64,000 nucleotides of DNA from an uncultured Sphingomonas sp. (GCF_936927845.1 NZ_CAKZHV010000058.1:189314-253313); one strand, 5' to 3'; positions 34,426 through 43,911 are shown, numbered from the stretch's first letter. Numbers and translations: made by a program. The notes: generated by a model from the letters alone, not told the origin.

Positions 34426-34503
34426 GATAACGAACTCACAAAAGTGATGCGATGTCATAACGCTGCGCAGGGTAAAATTATTTATAAGATGCCGAAGGAT
34501 ATA

Positions 34504-34522
34504 AATTGTTGATCGAACAATT
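34504..34522. promoter_or_regulatory. Palindromic operator candidate of the AT-rich gene
   Basis: A perfect 7-bp palindrome, AATTGTT-GATCG-AACAATT, about 80 bp upstream of the lipoprotein-like gene start. On the minus strand it is followed by an AT-rich stretch with TTATAAAT that could be a -10 region, so the palindrome would overlap the -35. No regulator gene is adjacent. Confidence 0.45.
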
Positions 34523-34599
34523 CGAGTATGGTGAGGCCATAGCAGAAAGGAACGGGAGCGGCCCCATCGCTTGACGATGCCGGTGGAAGAAGAGGGCGT

Positions 34600-34660
34600 A
34601 ACATCCGCTCTCAGGCGGAACTAACATTAGCCGAATATCGCATTGTGGGCGAAAGCAGAC
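34600..34660 (+). repeat. Diverged intergenic repeat, right copy
   Basis: It starts AACATCCGCTCTCAGGCGGA and ends GCATTGTGGGCG (34640-34651) followed by AAGCAGAC. It shares start and end blocks and orientation with the unit at 33404-33477, including a 12-base exact match. Confidence 0.5.
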
Positions 34661-34776
34661 CTCGCCTGCGCCCACCCAGGCCTGATGCCGGGGCCGACTT
34701 CCCGGCGCCCCACACCCCCGCCCATTGCCATCGCGCGCACGACGGCTAAAGCCGACGCGCGAAAGGGTATTCGACC

Positions 34777-35712
34777 ATGAAGCTGTTGACCGGCAACTCC
34801 AACCTGCCGCTCGCCACCGCGATCTCGGATTATCTCGAGGTGCCCCTGACCGAGGCGCTGGTCAGGCGGTTCGCCGACGAGGAGATCTTCGTCGAGATCA
34901 TGGAGAATGTCCGCGGCGAGGACGTGTTCCTGCTCCAGTCGACCAGCTACCCGGTCAACGACAATCTGATGGAGCTGCTGATCATGATCGACGCGTGTCA
35001 CCGCGCGTCGGCGAAGCGGATCACCGCGGTGATCCCATATTTCGGTTACGCGCGGCAGGACCGCAAACCGGGGCCGCGCACGCCGATCTCGGCCAAGCTC
35101 GTCGCGAACCTGATCACGACCGCGGGTGCGGACCGCGTGCTGTCGGTCGATCTCCACGCCGGACAAATCCAGGGCTTCTTCGACATCCCGACCGACAATC
35201 TGTTCGCCGCCCCCGTCATGAGCGCGGACATCCGCACGCGCTTCGGCGACAAGAACCTGATGGTCGTCTCGCCCGACGTCGGCGGCGTGGTGCGCGCGCG
35301 CGCCTTGTCGAAGCGGCTCGACAACGCCCCGCTCGCGATCGTCGACAAGCGACGCGAGCGCGCGGGCGAATCAGAGGTCATGAACATCATCGGCGATGTC
35401 GAGGGGCGCTTCTGTGTGCTGATCGACGACATCGTCGATTCGGCGGGCACGCTCTGCAACGCGGCGGCCGCGCTGCGTGAAGCGGGGGCGGAGGACGTCG
35501 TCGCCTATGTGACGCACGGCGTGCTGTCGGGCGGCGCGGTGGCGAGGGTCGAGGGCTCGTCGCTGCGCGAGCTGGTCATCACCGACTCGATCGGGAACCA
35601 CGAATCGATCGGCAAGGCGGAGAAGATCCGCCACCTGACGATCGCGCCGTTGTTGGCGGAAGCGATCAAGCGGATCGCGGACGAGACGAGCGTGAGCAGT
35701 CTGTTTGACTGA
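34777..35712 (+). CDS. prs: Ribose-phosphate pyrophosphokinase
   Basis: A 311-residue class I PRPP synthetase starting MKLLTGNSNLPLATAISDYL. It contains the ATP-binding YFGYARQDRKPGPRTPISAK, DRVLSVDLHAGQIQGFF, and the PRPP loop CVLIDDIVDSAGTLCNAA. It makes PRPP from ribose 5-phosphate and ATP for nucleotide, histidine and tryptophan synthesis. It is monocistronic; behind the stop lies a small GGCGCG/CGCGCC hairpin (35721-35740) without a T run. Confidence 0.97.
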   Translation: MKLLTGNSNLPLATAISDYLEVPLTEALVRRFADEEIFVEIMENVRGEDVFLLQSTSYPVNDNLMELLIMIDACHRASAKRITAVIPYFGYARQDRKPGPRTPISAKLVANLITTAGADRVLSVDLHAGQIQGFFDIPTDNLFAAPVMSADIRTRFGDKNLMVVSPDVGGVVRARALSKRLDNAPLAIVDKRRERAGESEVMNIIGDVEGRFCVLIDDIVDSAGTLCNAAAALREAGAEDVVAYVTHGVLSGGAVARVEGSSLRELVITDSIGNHESIGKAEKIRHLTIAPLLAEAIKRIADETSVSSLFD

Positions 35713-35805
35713 CGGGTGAAGGCGCGACTGCGTTCGCGCCGGTGCTGCGAGAGCGGCATCACCCGGCACGGCCGGCGGACAGGCGCCAGCCTGATCCGGC
35801 CGACG

Positions 35806-35932
35806 ACGCGGGCTCTGCCCGCGTGAACTTTCCGCCTCCCAGCTCGCGCCAGCCAAGCTGGCGCTTCGGCGGCTGCACGATCCCGCGTTCAACTAAGCCA
35901 GCAGAAACAAGAAACGCGGGCAGAGCCCGCGT
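35806..35932. repeat. Paired inverted REP-like elements, family B
   Basis: ACGCGGGC-TCT-GCCCGCGT (35806-35824) and its exact reverse complement (35914-35932) lie about 90 bp apart. Between them is a further hairpin (CGCCAGC/GCTGGCG). The same ACGCGGGC...GCCCGCG core preceded by CCGACG recurs at 38696-38719. This is a BIME-like arrangement between prs and the convergent PilZ gene. Confidence 0.65.
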
Positions 35933-36009
35933 CTCGGTCAGGTTCGGCTGCGCCGCCCTGCCGGCAGGGCGAGCGGTTGGCTGGCGCGACCAGCGCGACG
36001 CGGTCGCGC

Positions 36010-36348
36010 TTACCGCTCGCCCAAAGCCACGATATGATCAAACACCGCGGGGTGCAGCGGCTTGGAAAACGCACAACCATAGCGGAACTTGTCACGCCAC
36101 GCGACCACCGCCTCCACCGCGGCCAGCCCGGGCAGCGTCAGCCACACCGTCGTCCCCGGCCACAAGGTAAAGCTCGTCTGCGCGCGGAAACCCGTTACCG
36201 ACAGATCGACCACGTCGATCTCGAACCGCGTGTTGCCGCGGTCGCGCAGATGCGCCTTCATCTTGACCGCCCGGCGCAAAGCGTGGCGGTGTTCCTCCGC
36301 TTCGGAGGGGGCGGGGATCGGGACGGCGGGTTCCATGCGCCGACTCAT
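36010..36348 (-). CDS. PilZ domain protein
   Basis: A 112-residue single PilZ domain. The c-di-GMP-binding RxxxR is in HRHALRRAVKM and the DxSxxG motif is VVDLSVTGFRAQ. Strands GTTVWLTLPGLAAVEAVVAW and YGCAFSKPL follow. Stand-alone PilZ proteins bind c-di-GMP and act on motility, polysaccharide or virulence targets; none is indicated here. The ATG at 36348 is used; one at 36336 is also in frame. crtZ lies 12 bp upstream on the same strand. Confidence 0.88.
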   Translation of the reverse strand: MSRRMEPAVPIPAPSEAEEHRHALRRAVKMKAHLRDRGNTRFEIDVVDLSVTGFRAQTSFTLWPGTTVWLTLPGLAAVEAVVAWRDKFRYGCAFSKPLHPAVFDHIVALGER

Positions 36349-36360
36349 GCGCCCAAAGGG

Positions 36361-36885
36361 TTAATCTTCGGCAAAGACCGATGGATGCGGCAACGTCGAC
36401 TGGCGCACGCCCTTGCGTCCGCGCCGCTTCAATTCGGCCTTCAGATCCTCGGGGCGCGGCGCGACGATGAAGCCGAAGCTGACGTTGCCCTCGCGCGTTT
36501 CGACCACGTGGTGCAGCCGGTGCGCCTGCACGATCCGCTTCATGTAACGGCCCTTGGGCAGGTAGCGCGTCGGGATGCGCCGATGCACGATCACGTCGTG
36601 GAACCCGAAATAGATCATGCCATAGGCAGCGACGCCCGCGCCGATCCACACGAACCCCGGCCACCAGCCGTAATGCAGCGCGCCGTAGATCATCAGAACC
36701 GACGGCACGGCGAAGATCACCGCGTACAGATCGTTCAGCTCCCAATGCCCGTCGCGCGCGCGGTGATGGCTCTTGTGCAGGAACCAGCCGGGCCCGTGCA
36801 TCACCCAGCGATGCATCGCATAGGCGAAACCCTCCATCAGCACGACGGTGACGAGGAACAGGAGAAGCGCGGACCACGGAGCCAT
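36361..36885 (-). CDS. crtZ: Beta-carotene 3-hydroxylase
   Basis: A 174-residue membrane di-iron hydroxylase with four histidine boxes: HRWVMHG, HKSHH, FHDVIVHRR and AHRLHH. It has about four membrane helices (LLLFLVTVVLMEGFAYAM; SVLMIYGALHYGWWPGFVWI). CrtZ hydroxylates the beta-ionone rings of carotenes to give zeaxanthin, on the route to nostoxanthin that colours many Sphingomonas. The other crt genes are not in the window. It precedes the PilZ gene by 12 bp and is divergent from lysS. Confidence 0.93.
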   Translation of the reverse strand: MAPWSALLLFLVTVVLMEGFAYAMHRWVMHGPGWFLHKSHHRARDGHWELNDLYAVIFAVPSVLMIYGALHYGWWPGFVWIGAGVAAYGMIYFGFHDVIVHRRIPTRYLPKGRYMKRIVQAHRLHHVVETREGNVSFGFIVAPRPEDLKAELKRRGRKGVRQSTLPHPSVFAED

Positions 36886-36938
36886 TGTGTCCGCGCATAT
36901 AGCGTTCGCGCGGCCTTATCGCTACGTCGCACCGCACC

Positions 36939-38546
36939 ATGAACGACGAACTGCGATCCGCTGCCCTAGAGTCCAAGGCCTGGCCGTACGAGGAGGCGCG
37001 CAAGCTCCTTAAACGCTATCCGAGCGGCAAGCCCGGTGGCGAGCCCGTCCTGTTCGAAACCGGCTACGGCCCCTCGGGGCTGCCGCACATCGGCACCTTC
37101 AACGAGGTGCTGCGCACGACCATGGTGCGCCAGGCGTTCCATGCCTTGTCGGATCAGCCGACGCGGCTGGTCGCGTTCAGCGACGACATGGACGGCCTGC
37201 GCAAGGTGCCCGACAATGTTCCGAACGGCGCGATGCTTGCCGAGCATCTCGGCAAGCCGCTGACGCGCATCCCCGATCCGTTCGGCAAGTTCGACAGCTT
37301 CGCGGCGCACAACAACGCGATGCTGCGGCAATTCCTCGACCGCTTCGGGTTCGACTACGAGTTCGTGTCCTCGACCGATTACTATACGCAAGGCCGCTTC
37401 GACGAGGCGCTGCGCGGCGTGCTGCGGCATTTCGGGGGCGTGATGGACGTGATGCTGCCGACGCTACGCGCCGAGCGCCGCGCGACCTATTCGCCGATCT
37501 TGCCGATCAGCCCGACCACCGGCATCGTGCTCCAGGTGCCGGTCGAGGTGGTCGACGCGGAGGCGGGCACGATCGCCTTCACCGATCCCGCCACGAACGA
37601 GCGCGTCGAGCAGAGTGCGCTCGGCGGCATGTCGAAGCTGCAGTGGAAGGTCGACTGGGCGATGCGCTGGGTCGCGCTCGGCGTCGATTACGAGATGGCG
37701 GGCAAGGACCTGATCGACTCGGTTACGCAATCGTCGAAGATCGCGCGCGTGCTCGGCGGACGCCCGCCCGAGGGCTTCAATTACGAGATGTTCCTCGACG
37801 AGAATGGCGAGAAGATCTCGAAGTCGAAGGGCAATGGCCTGAGCCTCGAGCAATGGCTGACCTACGGCCCCGAGGAGAGCCTCGCGTTCTACGCGTACCG
37901 CGAGCCGAAAAAGGCCAAACAGCTTCACATGGGCGTGATCCCGCGTGCGGTGGACGAATACTGGCAGTTCCGCGGTAATTACGCGGGCCAGGCGGTCAAG
38001 GAACGGCTCGGCAATCCGGTCCACCACATCCATGATGGCAAGCTGCCCGATGGCGAGCTGCCGGTGACGTTCGGGCTGCTGCTCAACCTCGTCGGTGTGA
38101 TGGGCGAGGGCGCGACGCCCGATCAGGTCTGGGCCTACCTCGCCAATTACGTGCCGGACGCCTCGGCCGCGCGCTATCCCGAGCTCGACCGGCTGATCGG
38201 CCACGCGCTCGCCTATCACCGCGACTTCATCGCACCGACGCTCAAGCGCCGCGCGCCGGTTGGTGTGGAGGTCGAGGCGCTACAACGGCTCGACGCCGCG
38301 CTCGCCGCACTGCCCGCCGACGCGAGTGCCGAGGACATCCAGAACGAGGTGTACGAGATCGGCAAGACCGGCGGCTTCGACTCGCTACGCGACTGGTTCA
38401 AGGCGCTATACGAGACGTTGCTGGGATCGTCCCAGGGCCCACGGATGGGCAGCTTCATCAAGCTGTACGGGGTGGAAAACAGCCGAAAGCTGATCGCGGA
38501 CGCCTTGGCCGCAGGCGCGGCCACGCCCGCGCCGGTGCGCGGCTAA
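36939..38546 (+). CDS. lysS: Class I lysyl-tRNA synthetase
   Basis: A 535-residue class I LysRS, the archaeal-type enzyme that alphaproteobacteria use instead of the class II form. The HIGH-type motif is GYGPSGLPHIGTFNEV near residue 48. The KMSKS-type motif is GEKISKSKGNGLSLEQW near residue 291. A helical anticodon-binding domain follows. It charges tRNA-Lys. The last codons (ATPAPVRG) and the stop lie within the first copy of a duplicated 80-bp segment, so the C-terminus may be recently altered. It is divergent from crtZ. Confidence 0.96.
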   Translation: MNDELRSAALESKAWPYEEARKLLKRYPSGKPGGEPVLFETGYGPSGLPHIGTFNEVLRTTMVRQAFHALSDQPTRLVAFSDDMDGLRKVPDNVPNGAMLAEHLGKPLTRIPDPFGKFDSFAAHNNAMLRQFLDRFGFDYEFVSSTDYYTQGRFDEALRGVLRHFGGVMDVMLPTLRAERRATYSPILPISPTTGIVLQVPVEVVDAEAGTIAFTDPATNERVEQSALGGMSKLQWKVDWAMRWVALGVDYEMAGKDLIDSVTQSSKIARVLGGRPPEGFNYEMFLDENGEKISKSKGNGLSLEQWLTYGPEESLAFYAYREPKKAKQLHMGVIPRAVDEYWQFRGNYAGQAVKERLGNPVHHIHDGKLPDGELPVTFGLLLNLVGVMGEGATPDQVWAYLANYVPDASAARYPELDRLIGHALAYHRDFIAPTLKRRAPVGVEVEALQRLDAALAALPADASAEDIQNEVYEIGKTGGFDSLRDWFKALYETLLGSSQGPRMGSFIKLYGVENSRKLIADALAAGAATPAPVRG

Positions 38547-38719
38547 CCGCGCAGCGCCAAGGCCGGCCGGCGGGTCGGTACCAACCGACCCGTCCGACGA
38601 CGCCGCAGGCGAAGTCGCGGCTGAGCCCGCGCCGGTGCGCGGCCCAACCGCGCAGCGCCAAGGCCGGCCGGCGGGTCGGTGCCAACCGGCCCGTCCGACG
38701 ACGCGGGCTTTGCCCGCGG
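38525..38719 (+). repeat. Tandem duplication over the lysS 3' end, with hairpins
   Basis: Two near-identical units of about 80 bp (38525-38603 and 38625-38704) start with GCCCGCGCCGGTGCGCGG and end with CCCGTCCGACGACGC. Unit 1 contains the lysS stop codon. Each unit holds a 9-bp hairpin: CGGGTCGGT/ACCGACCCG in unit 1, and the same with one A-to-G change, still pairable as G-U, in unit 2. A family B REP core (38701-38719) follows. The hairpins probably terminate lysS. Confidence 0.7.
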
Positions 38720-38914
38720 TGGCCTCTTCCTGTTTGCCTTCCGTTCAAAAAGCCGAGTTTGCCGGTGCGCCGGGTAACAGCGAGCGTAGGTGATCGCGCA
38801 TATCACCCCGACCCACCACAAAACCCTCATTTCGGTGAGGGAGCCCGATGCTCGTGAGCCAGCCGCTCGCATCCAACCTTGCACCCCGCCTCCCCAGCCC
38901 GCATCTATGCTGCA

Positions 38915-40120
38915 ATGCAGCAACACACGCCCGCCTCCGCCCTGAAGGCCGCCGCGCCGGTCGGCCTCGTCCATCTCGCGCTCGCCGTCGGCGGCTTCGC
39001 GATCGGCACGACTGAGTTCGCCGCGATGAGCCTCGAGCCCGACCTCGCGCGCGGGCTGGGCGTCGACGCGCCCGCGGTCGGTCACCTGATCAGCGCCTAT
39101 GCGCTCGGCGTCGTCGTCGGTGCGCCGACGTTGGCGGTCGCACTCGCCAAGGTGCCGCGTCGCACTGCGCTGATCATCCTCATGCTCATGTTCGCGGCCG
39201 GCAATGCGCTGTCGGCATTCGCGCCGGGGTATGACGCGATGCTCGCGTTCCGCTTCCTCGCCGGGCTGCCGCACGGCGCTTATTTCGGGGTCGCCGCGCT
39301 CGTCGCCGCGTCGCTGATGCCCGAGCGGCGCACTACCGCGATCGGGCGCGTGATGCTGGGGCTGACGGTCGCGACGATCGTCGGCGTGCCGCTCGCCAAG
39401 CTGCTCGGCCAGTGGCTCAGCTGGCGCTATGTGTTCGGCGTGGTCGCGGCGCTCGCGCTCACCACCGCCGCGCTGGTCGCCGCCTCCGCGCCGCACGACC
39501 GGCCCGATCACGACGCCAGCCCGCTGCGCGAACTCGCAGCACTTCGCAACGGTCAGGTGTGGCTGACGCTCGCGATTGGCGCGATCGGCTTCGGCGGATT
39601 GTTCGCGGTCTACACCTATCTCGCCTCGACGCTGACCGAGGTCACTGGCGCATCGAATGCGGTCGTGCCGCTGGTGCTCGCGGTGTTCGGTGCAGGGCTG
39701 ACCGCGGGCAATCTGTTCGTGCCGCGCTTCGCCGATCGCGCGCTGATGCCAACCGCGGGCGTGCTGCTGGTCTGGTCGGCGGTCGTGCTCGCGCTCTATC
39801 CGTGGGCGAGCGGCAGCCTCGCCGCGATCACCGCCTGCGTCTTCGCGATCGGCTGCGGCGGCGCACTCGCCACCGTGCTCCAGACGCGGTTGATGGACGT
39901 GGCGGGCGACGCCCAGGGGCTGGCGGCCGCGCTCAACCATTCCGCGTTCAACGTCGCCAACGCGATCGGGCCGTGGGCGGGTGGCCTGGCGATCGCGGGC
40001 GGCTACGGCTGGGCCTCGACCGGATATGTCGGCAGCGCGCTGGCGCTCGGCGGGCTCGCGATCTGGGCGCTGACGCTCTTGGTCGAACGGTACCGGCGAG
40101 GACGGCCCGCGCTCGCGTGA
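38915..40120 (+). CDS. MFS transporter (AraJ/DHA1-like)
   Basis: A 401-residue protein with about 12 membrane helices. The first helices are LVHLALAVGGFAIGTTEFAA and HLISAYALGVVVGAPTLAVA, followed by the loop VALAKVPRRTALI and FRFLAGLPHGAYFGVAALVA. The GxTEF and LPHGAYFG patterns are typical of the AraJ/DHA1 drug or sugar efflux subgroup. The substrate is unknown. The ATG at 38915 is used; a TTG at 38879 is in frame. It stands alone behind the repeat region. Confidence 0.85.
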   Translation: MQQHTPASALKAAAPVGLVHLALAVGGFAIGTTEFAAMSLEPDLARGLGVDAPAVGHLISAYALGVVVGAPTLAVALAKVPRRTALIILMLMFAAGNALSAFAPGYDAMLAFRFLAGLPHGAYFGVAALVAASLMPERRTTAIGRVMLGLTVATIVGVPLAKLLGQWLSWRYVFGVVAALALTTAALVAASAPHDRPDHDASPLRELAALRNGQVWLTLAIGAIGFGGLFAVYTYLASTLTEVTGASNAVVPLVLAVFGAGLTAGNLFVPRFADRALMPTAGVLLVWSAVVLALYPWASGSLAAITACVFAIGCGGALATVLQTRLMDVAGDAQGLAAALNHSAFNVANAIGPWAGGLAIAGGYGWASTGYVGSALALGGLAIWALTLLVERYRRGRPALA

Positions 40121-40266
40121 GCAGCGCATTGGCCATGTCATACGCCGCGCGGGCATGGCATGATTGCGCCAATGACCTTTGCCTCTCGTCCAGATCCTGT
40201 CGTCGCGCGCGCGCACATGCGTAGGGGTGTGACTTTAGCGACTTTCCGGCGTAGCGAGCGCCGCGC

Positions 40267-41274
<1,008 letters not shown>

Positions 41275-41285
41275 ACCAACGCGCC

Positions 41286-41313
41286 GTCATCCCGGACTTG
41301 ATCCGGGATCCCG
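41286..41313. repeat. REP-like element, family A (single)
   Basis: GTCATCCCGGACTTGATCCG followed by GGATCCCGC, an inverted repeat of the same family as 24662-24690 and 43912-43991. It lies 11 bp behind the amidohydrolase stop. Confidence 0.75.
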
Positions 41314-41458
41314 CTTCTTCTTGCAGACCGAGATCGAAGCGGCCCCGAATAACGTAGCAGTGGCAGGGCAAGCGGGTCGACAATCGTCCATGTGTCTTGT
41401 CAAAGGGATGGGTTGGGAAAGGTATCCTTCCTTCCATCGCGGCCTGCTCGCTTCCAGG

Positions 41459-41737
41459 TCAGCGTGTCGTTCGCTTCTCGAACCCGTGCAAGGCTTCACC
41501 CGACACGTCATCACTAACCGCCACGTCATCGACCCGCGACGCCGGTGATCCCTGACGCACACGATCGATCATCGCGGCGACCATCTCGGGCGCACCCGAC
41601 ACCACGGCTTCGACCGATCCGTCGGCACGGTTGCGCACCCAGCCGTCGAGCCCGAGCCCGCGCGCCTGCTCGACGGTCCAGTCGCGAAAGAATACGCCCT
41701 GCACCCGGCCGGTCACCACCAGCCGGCGGCGGATCAC
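41459..41737 (-). CDS. acyP: Acylphosphatase
   Basis: A 92-residue acylphosphatase starting with GTG. The signature RLVVTGRVQGVFFRDWTVEQ holds the phosphate-binding loop and catalytic arginine, and GWVRNRADGSVEAVVSG carries the catalytic asparagine. It hydrolyses carboxyl-phosphates such as acetyl phosphate or 1,3-bisphosphoglycerate. The start overlaps the stop of a 48-codon gene by 4 bases (GTGA), so translation is coupled. Confidence 0.93.
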   Translation of the reverse strand: MIRRRLVVTGRVQGVFFRDWTVEQARGLGLDGWVRNRADGSVEAVVSGAPEMVAAMIDRVRQGSPASRVDDVAVSDDVSGEALHGFEKRTTR

Positions 41738-41880
41738 TCCACCTGATCCCCGCTCGCCGGCTCGGGATAATCGTCGGGTTTCGCCTTGCCCTGGTTCTTG
41801 ACCGCCTGCTCGTCCGCCACGTCGCGGACCTTGTCGTCGCGCTCGAAATCGCCGCCGGGCTTGTTGGGTTGATCGGGCAT
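41734..41880 (-). CDS. 48-residue charged small protein
   Basis: A short gene coding for a very hydrophilic protein (MPDQPNKPGGDFERDDKVRD, then VADEQAVKNQGKAKPDDYPE). It has a strong AAAGGAGA Shine-Dalgarno 5 bases before the ATG and overlaps acyP by 4 bases, which supports it being real. It is probably disordered. No family is recognised. It is first in a two-gene unit with acyP. Confidence 0.75.
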   Translation of the reverse strand: MPDQPNKPGGDFERDDKVRDVADEQAVKNQGKAKPDDYPEPASGDQVE

Positions 41881-41926
41881 CGCTCGTCTCCTTTGAAGCA
41901 CCCAACGAGCTACCGATCGGGAAGGT

Positions 41927-42589
41927 TCAGCCTTCCCGCCGACGCTCGATCAACCACGGTCGCGGGCGCCCGGTTGGCTGCGGCTTGCCGTCCAGCCGGA
42001 CTGCGCGGTTGACGCGCACCGGACGCAGCATCAACGTGCCGCGTATCTGCCCCCCGACTGGCTCGGCGAGGATACGGCGCACGGTCGCCTGCCCCGACAC
42101 GACGCGGCCGAACGCGGCGTAGCCGGGGTTGCTCGGCGACCAGTCCATCGACGGCAGCGCGCCGACCGAGATAAAGAAATTGCCGTTCGCCGATCCGGGC
42201 GGCCCCATCCGCGCCATCGAGATCGTCATGTCGAGGTGTTTGATCCCGGTCTTCTTCGTCGATTCGTGCGGGATCGTGTCAAGGAAGCGGCGCGCGTCGG
42301 TGCGGATGCCGCCCTGAATGAAGCCGTAGCGCGGATCGCGCTTGTTCTTGGCGGTGCGATAGAAAGAGATGCCGTCGAACCGCCCGTCGTCGACGTAGCG
42401 CAGGAAATTGGCGGTGGTCGCGGGCGCCTTCTTCGCCGCCAGCGCGATCACCATCGGGCCGTCGGCGGTTTCCAGCCGCACCCGCACCCAGCCGGGTGTC
42501 GCACGATCGGCACGCTGCGCCGCGGCGGGCGCGACGAGCAAGGGGGCGAGCAGGGGGCCGAGCAGCGCGGGGGCGATGAAGCGGATCAT
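41927..42589 (-). CDS. Secreted peptidyl-prolyl isomerase (cyclophilin)
   Basis: A 220-residue cyclophilin with a signal peptide (MIRFIAPALLGPLLAPLLVA, cut near AAAQ). Core blocks are FDGISFYRTAKNKRDPRYGF, IQGGIRTDARRFL, MTISMARMGPPGSANGNFF and YAAFGRVVSGQATVRRIL. It is likely a periplasmic folding catalyst. The SFYR and IQGG positions depart from the classical FHR/AQGG, so isomerase activity may be weak. The ATG at 42589 is the signal peptide start. Confidence 0.85.
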   Translation of the reverse strand: MIRFIAPALLGPLLAPLLVAPAAAQRADRATPGWVRVRLETADGPMVIALAAKKAPATTANFLRYVDDGRFDGISFYRTAKNKRDPRYGFIQGGIRTDARRFLDTIPHESTKKTGIKHLDMTISMARMGPPGSANGNFFISVGALPSMDWSPSNPGYAAFGRVVSGQATVRRILAEPVGGQIRGTLMLRPVRVNRAVRLDGKPQPTGRPRPWLIERRREG

Positions 42590-42728
42590 GGCCGGCGGGG
42601 TAGAACCCGACCTTGCCGGCTGCAAGGCTCTCCTCCCTGACCGGGAGGGGTTGGCGCGGGTCGACCCGACCGCGAAGCGCTCTCTGTTCTACTGCTCACC
42701 CGACCCTTTATGTCAGAAGGCGAGAGGA

Positions 42729-43856
42729 TCAGCGCGTCCGCTCCAGCAGTGCCGCCAGGTCACCTTCCCAGAACTTTGCCCAGGTATGCGTGCCGTGTCC
42801 GCGCGTCTCGGGCGTCTCGGGGATCAGCCGAAAGGTGGCGTTCTTCATCCGCTTCACGCCCTCCGCCGGATAGGTGAAGCCGCGCGGATTGATGAAATCG
42901 TCGGCCGAGTTGATCCACACGGTCGGTGCGGTGATCGCCTCCAGCCGCGGCCACGGATCGTAGGTGCGCGACGAATCGAGTTGACAGATCAGGTCGTTCG
43001 CGTCGATCCCCGTGATCGAGGCCGCCACCCGCTCGCGCGCGTAGCGGACCGCGGCATCGCGCGTCGGGTAATTGGCCTGGATCCACAATGGCGCACCGCC
43101 CGCGACGAACAGCAGCGAGGCCGCGCCGCGGATGCCCTGCGCCGGTTCGGCGGTGTAATTGCCCGCCATCCACGCCGGATCGCTGGTGATCGCGTCTATC
43201 GCGAGTTGCCGCCACATCCGGTTCAGCCCCGCGATCGGCACCACCTCGCACCCCAGCGGCATCAGCGCGCGCGCGAACGTCGGATAGGTCTCGCCCCACA
43301 CGAACGCGTGCATGCACCCCATCGACGTGCCCATGATCAGCCGCATCCGTTTGATGCCCAGCCCTTCGGTCAGCAGCCGGTGCTGGGCTGCCACCATGTC
43401 GTCGTAATCGTACTTCGGAAACGCCATCCGCAGCCCGTCGGACGGCTTGGACGACCCGCCATGCCCGATATTGTCGGGCAGGATGACGAAGAAGCGCGTG
43501 ATGTCGAGCGGCTGGCCCGGGCCGTAGAGCCGGTCGGCGAACTGGGGGCTGAGGAACTGCTTGCCCGTGCCGCCGGTGCCGTGGAGCACCATCACCGCAT
43601 TGTCGATCTCGCCCGCGGCGTTGCGGTGCGGGGTGCCGAGCGTGGTGTAGTGAAGCCTGAGCGCGCGCATCCGCTCGCCCGAGCGGAACGCGAAATCGCG
43701 CGCGGTGAAGTCCGCCTCGCGCGTTGGCCATCTGGTCGTGGTTGCGGGCGTCGTCGCCGCGCGGGTGGCGATCGGCGCGGCGGGGGTCGCCTGCGGCGGC
43801 GGAGACGACGGCGGTATCTGGGCCTGAACGGCGGAGAGCAGAAGGGCGAGCAGCAT
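42729..43856 (-). CDS. Secreted MetX-like alpha/beta hydrolase
   Basis: A 375-residue alpha/beta-fold protein with an N-terminal signal (MLLALLLSAVQAQ) and a Pro/Ala/Thr-rich linker, so probably periplasmic. It follows the homoserine acetyltransferase-like pattern: VMVLHGTGGTGKQFLSPQFA, FFVILPDNIGHGGSSKPSDG, the nucleophile elbow MGTSMGCMHAFVWGE, acid in INSADDFINP, and histidine in RGHGTHTWAKFWEGD. A true MetX would be cytoplasmic, so it is more likely an esterase or acyltransferase of unknown substrate. The ATG at 43856 is preferred over a GTG at 43862. Confidence 0.8.
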   Translation of the reverse strand: MLLALLLSAVQAQIPPSSPPPQATPAAPIATRAATTPATTTRWPTREADFTARDFAFRSGERMRALRLHYTTLGTPHRNAAGEIDNAVMVLHGTGGTGKQFLSPQFADRLYGPGQPLDITRFFVILPDNIGHGGSSKPSDGLRMAFPKYDYDDMVAAQHRLLTEGLGIKRMRLIMGTSMGCMHAFVWGETYPTFARALMPLGCEVVPIAGLNRMWRQLAIDAITSDPAWMAGNYTAEPAQGIRGAASLLFVAGGAPLWIQANYPTRDAAVRYARERVAASITGIDANDLICQLDSSRTYDPWPRLEAITAPTVWINSADDFINPRGFTYPAEGVKRMKNATFRLIPETPETRGHGTHTWAKFWEGDLAALLERTR

Positions 43857-43911
43857 GGACACATGCTACACGCGCCGCGGCGTCGCGCTAGAGTGATCGG
43901 TTCATACTGCC

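Noticed and set aside
38543..40216. A 557-codon minus-strand frame over the MFS gene
   Set aside because: Low-complexity Arg/Asp/His product antisense to a clear transporter; it also runs through the repeat region.
42729..43856. Calling the MetX-like protein a methionine biosynthesis homoserine acetyltransferase
   Set aside because: It has a signal peptide and an altered nucleophile elbow (GTSMGCM), so cytoplasmic methionine synthesis is unlikely.
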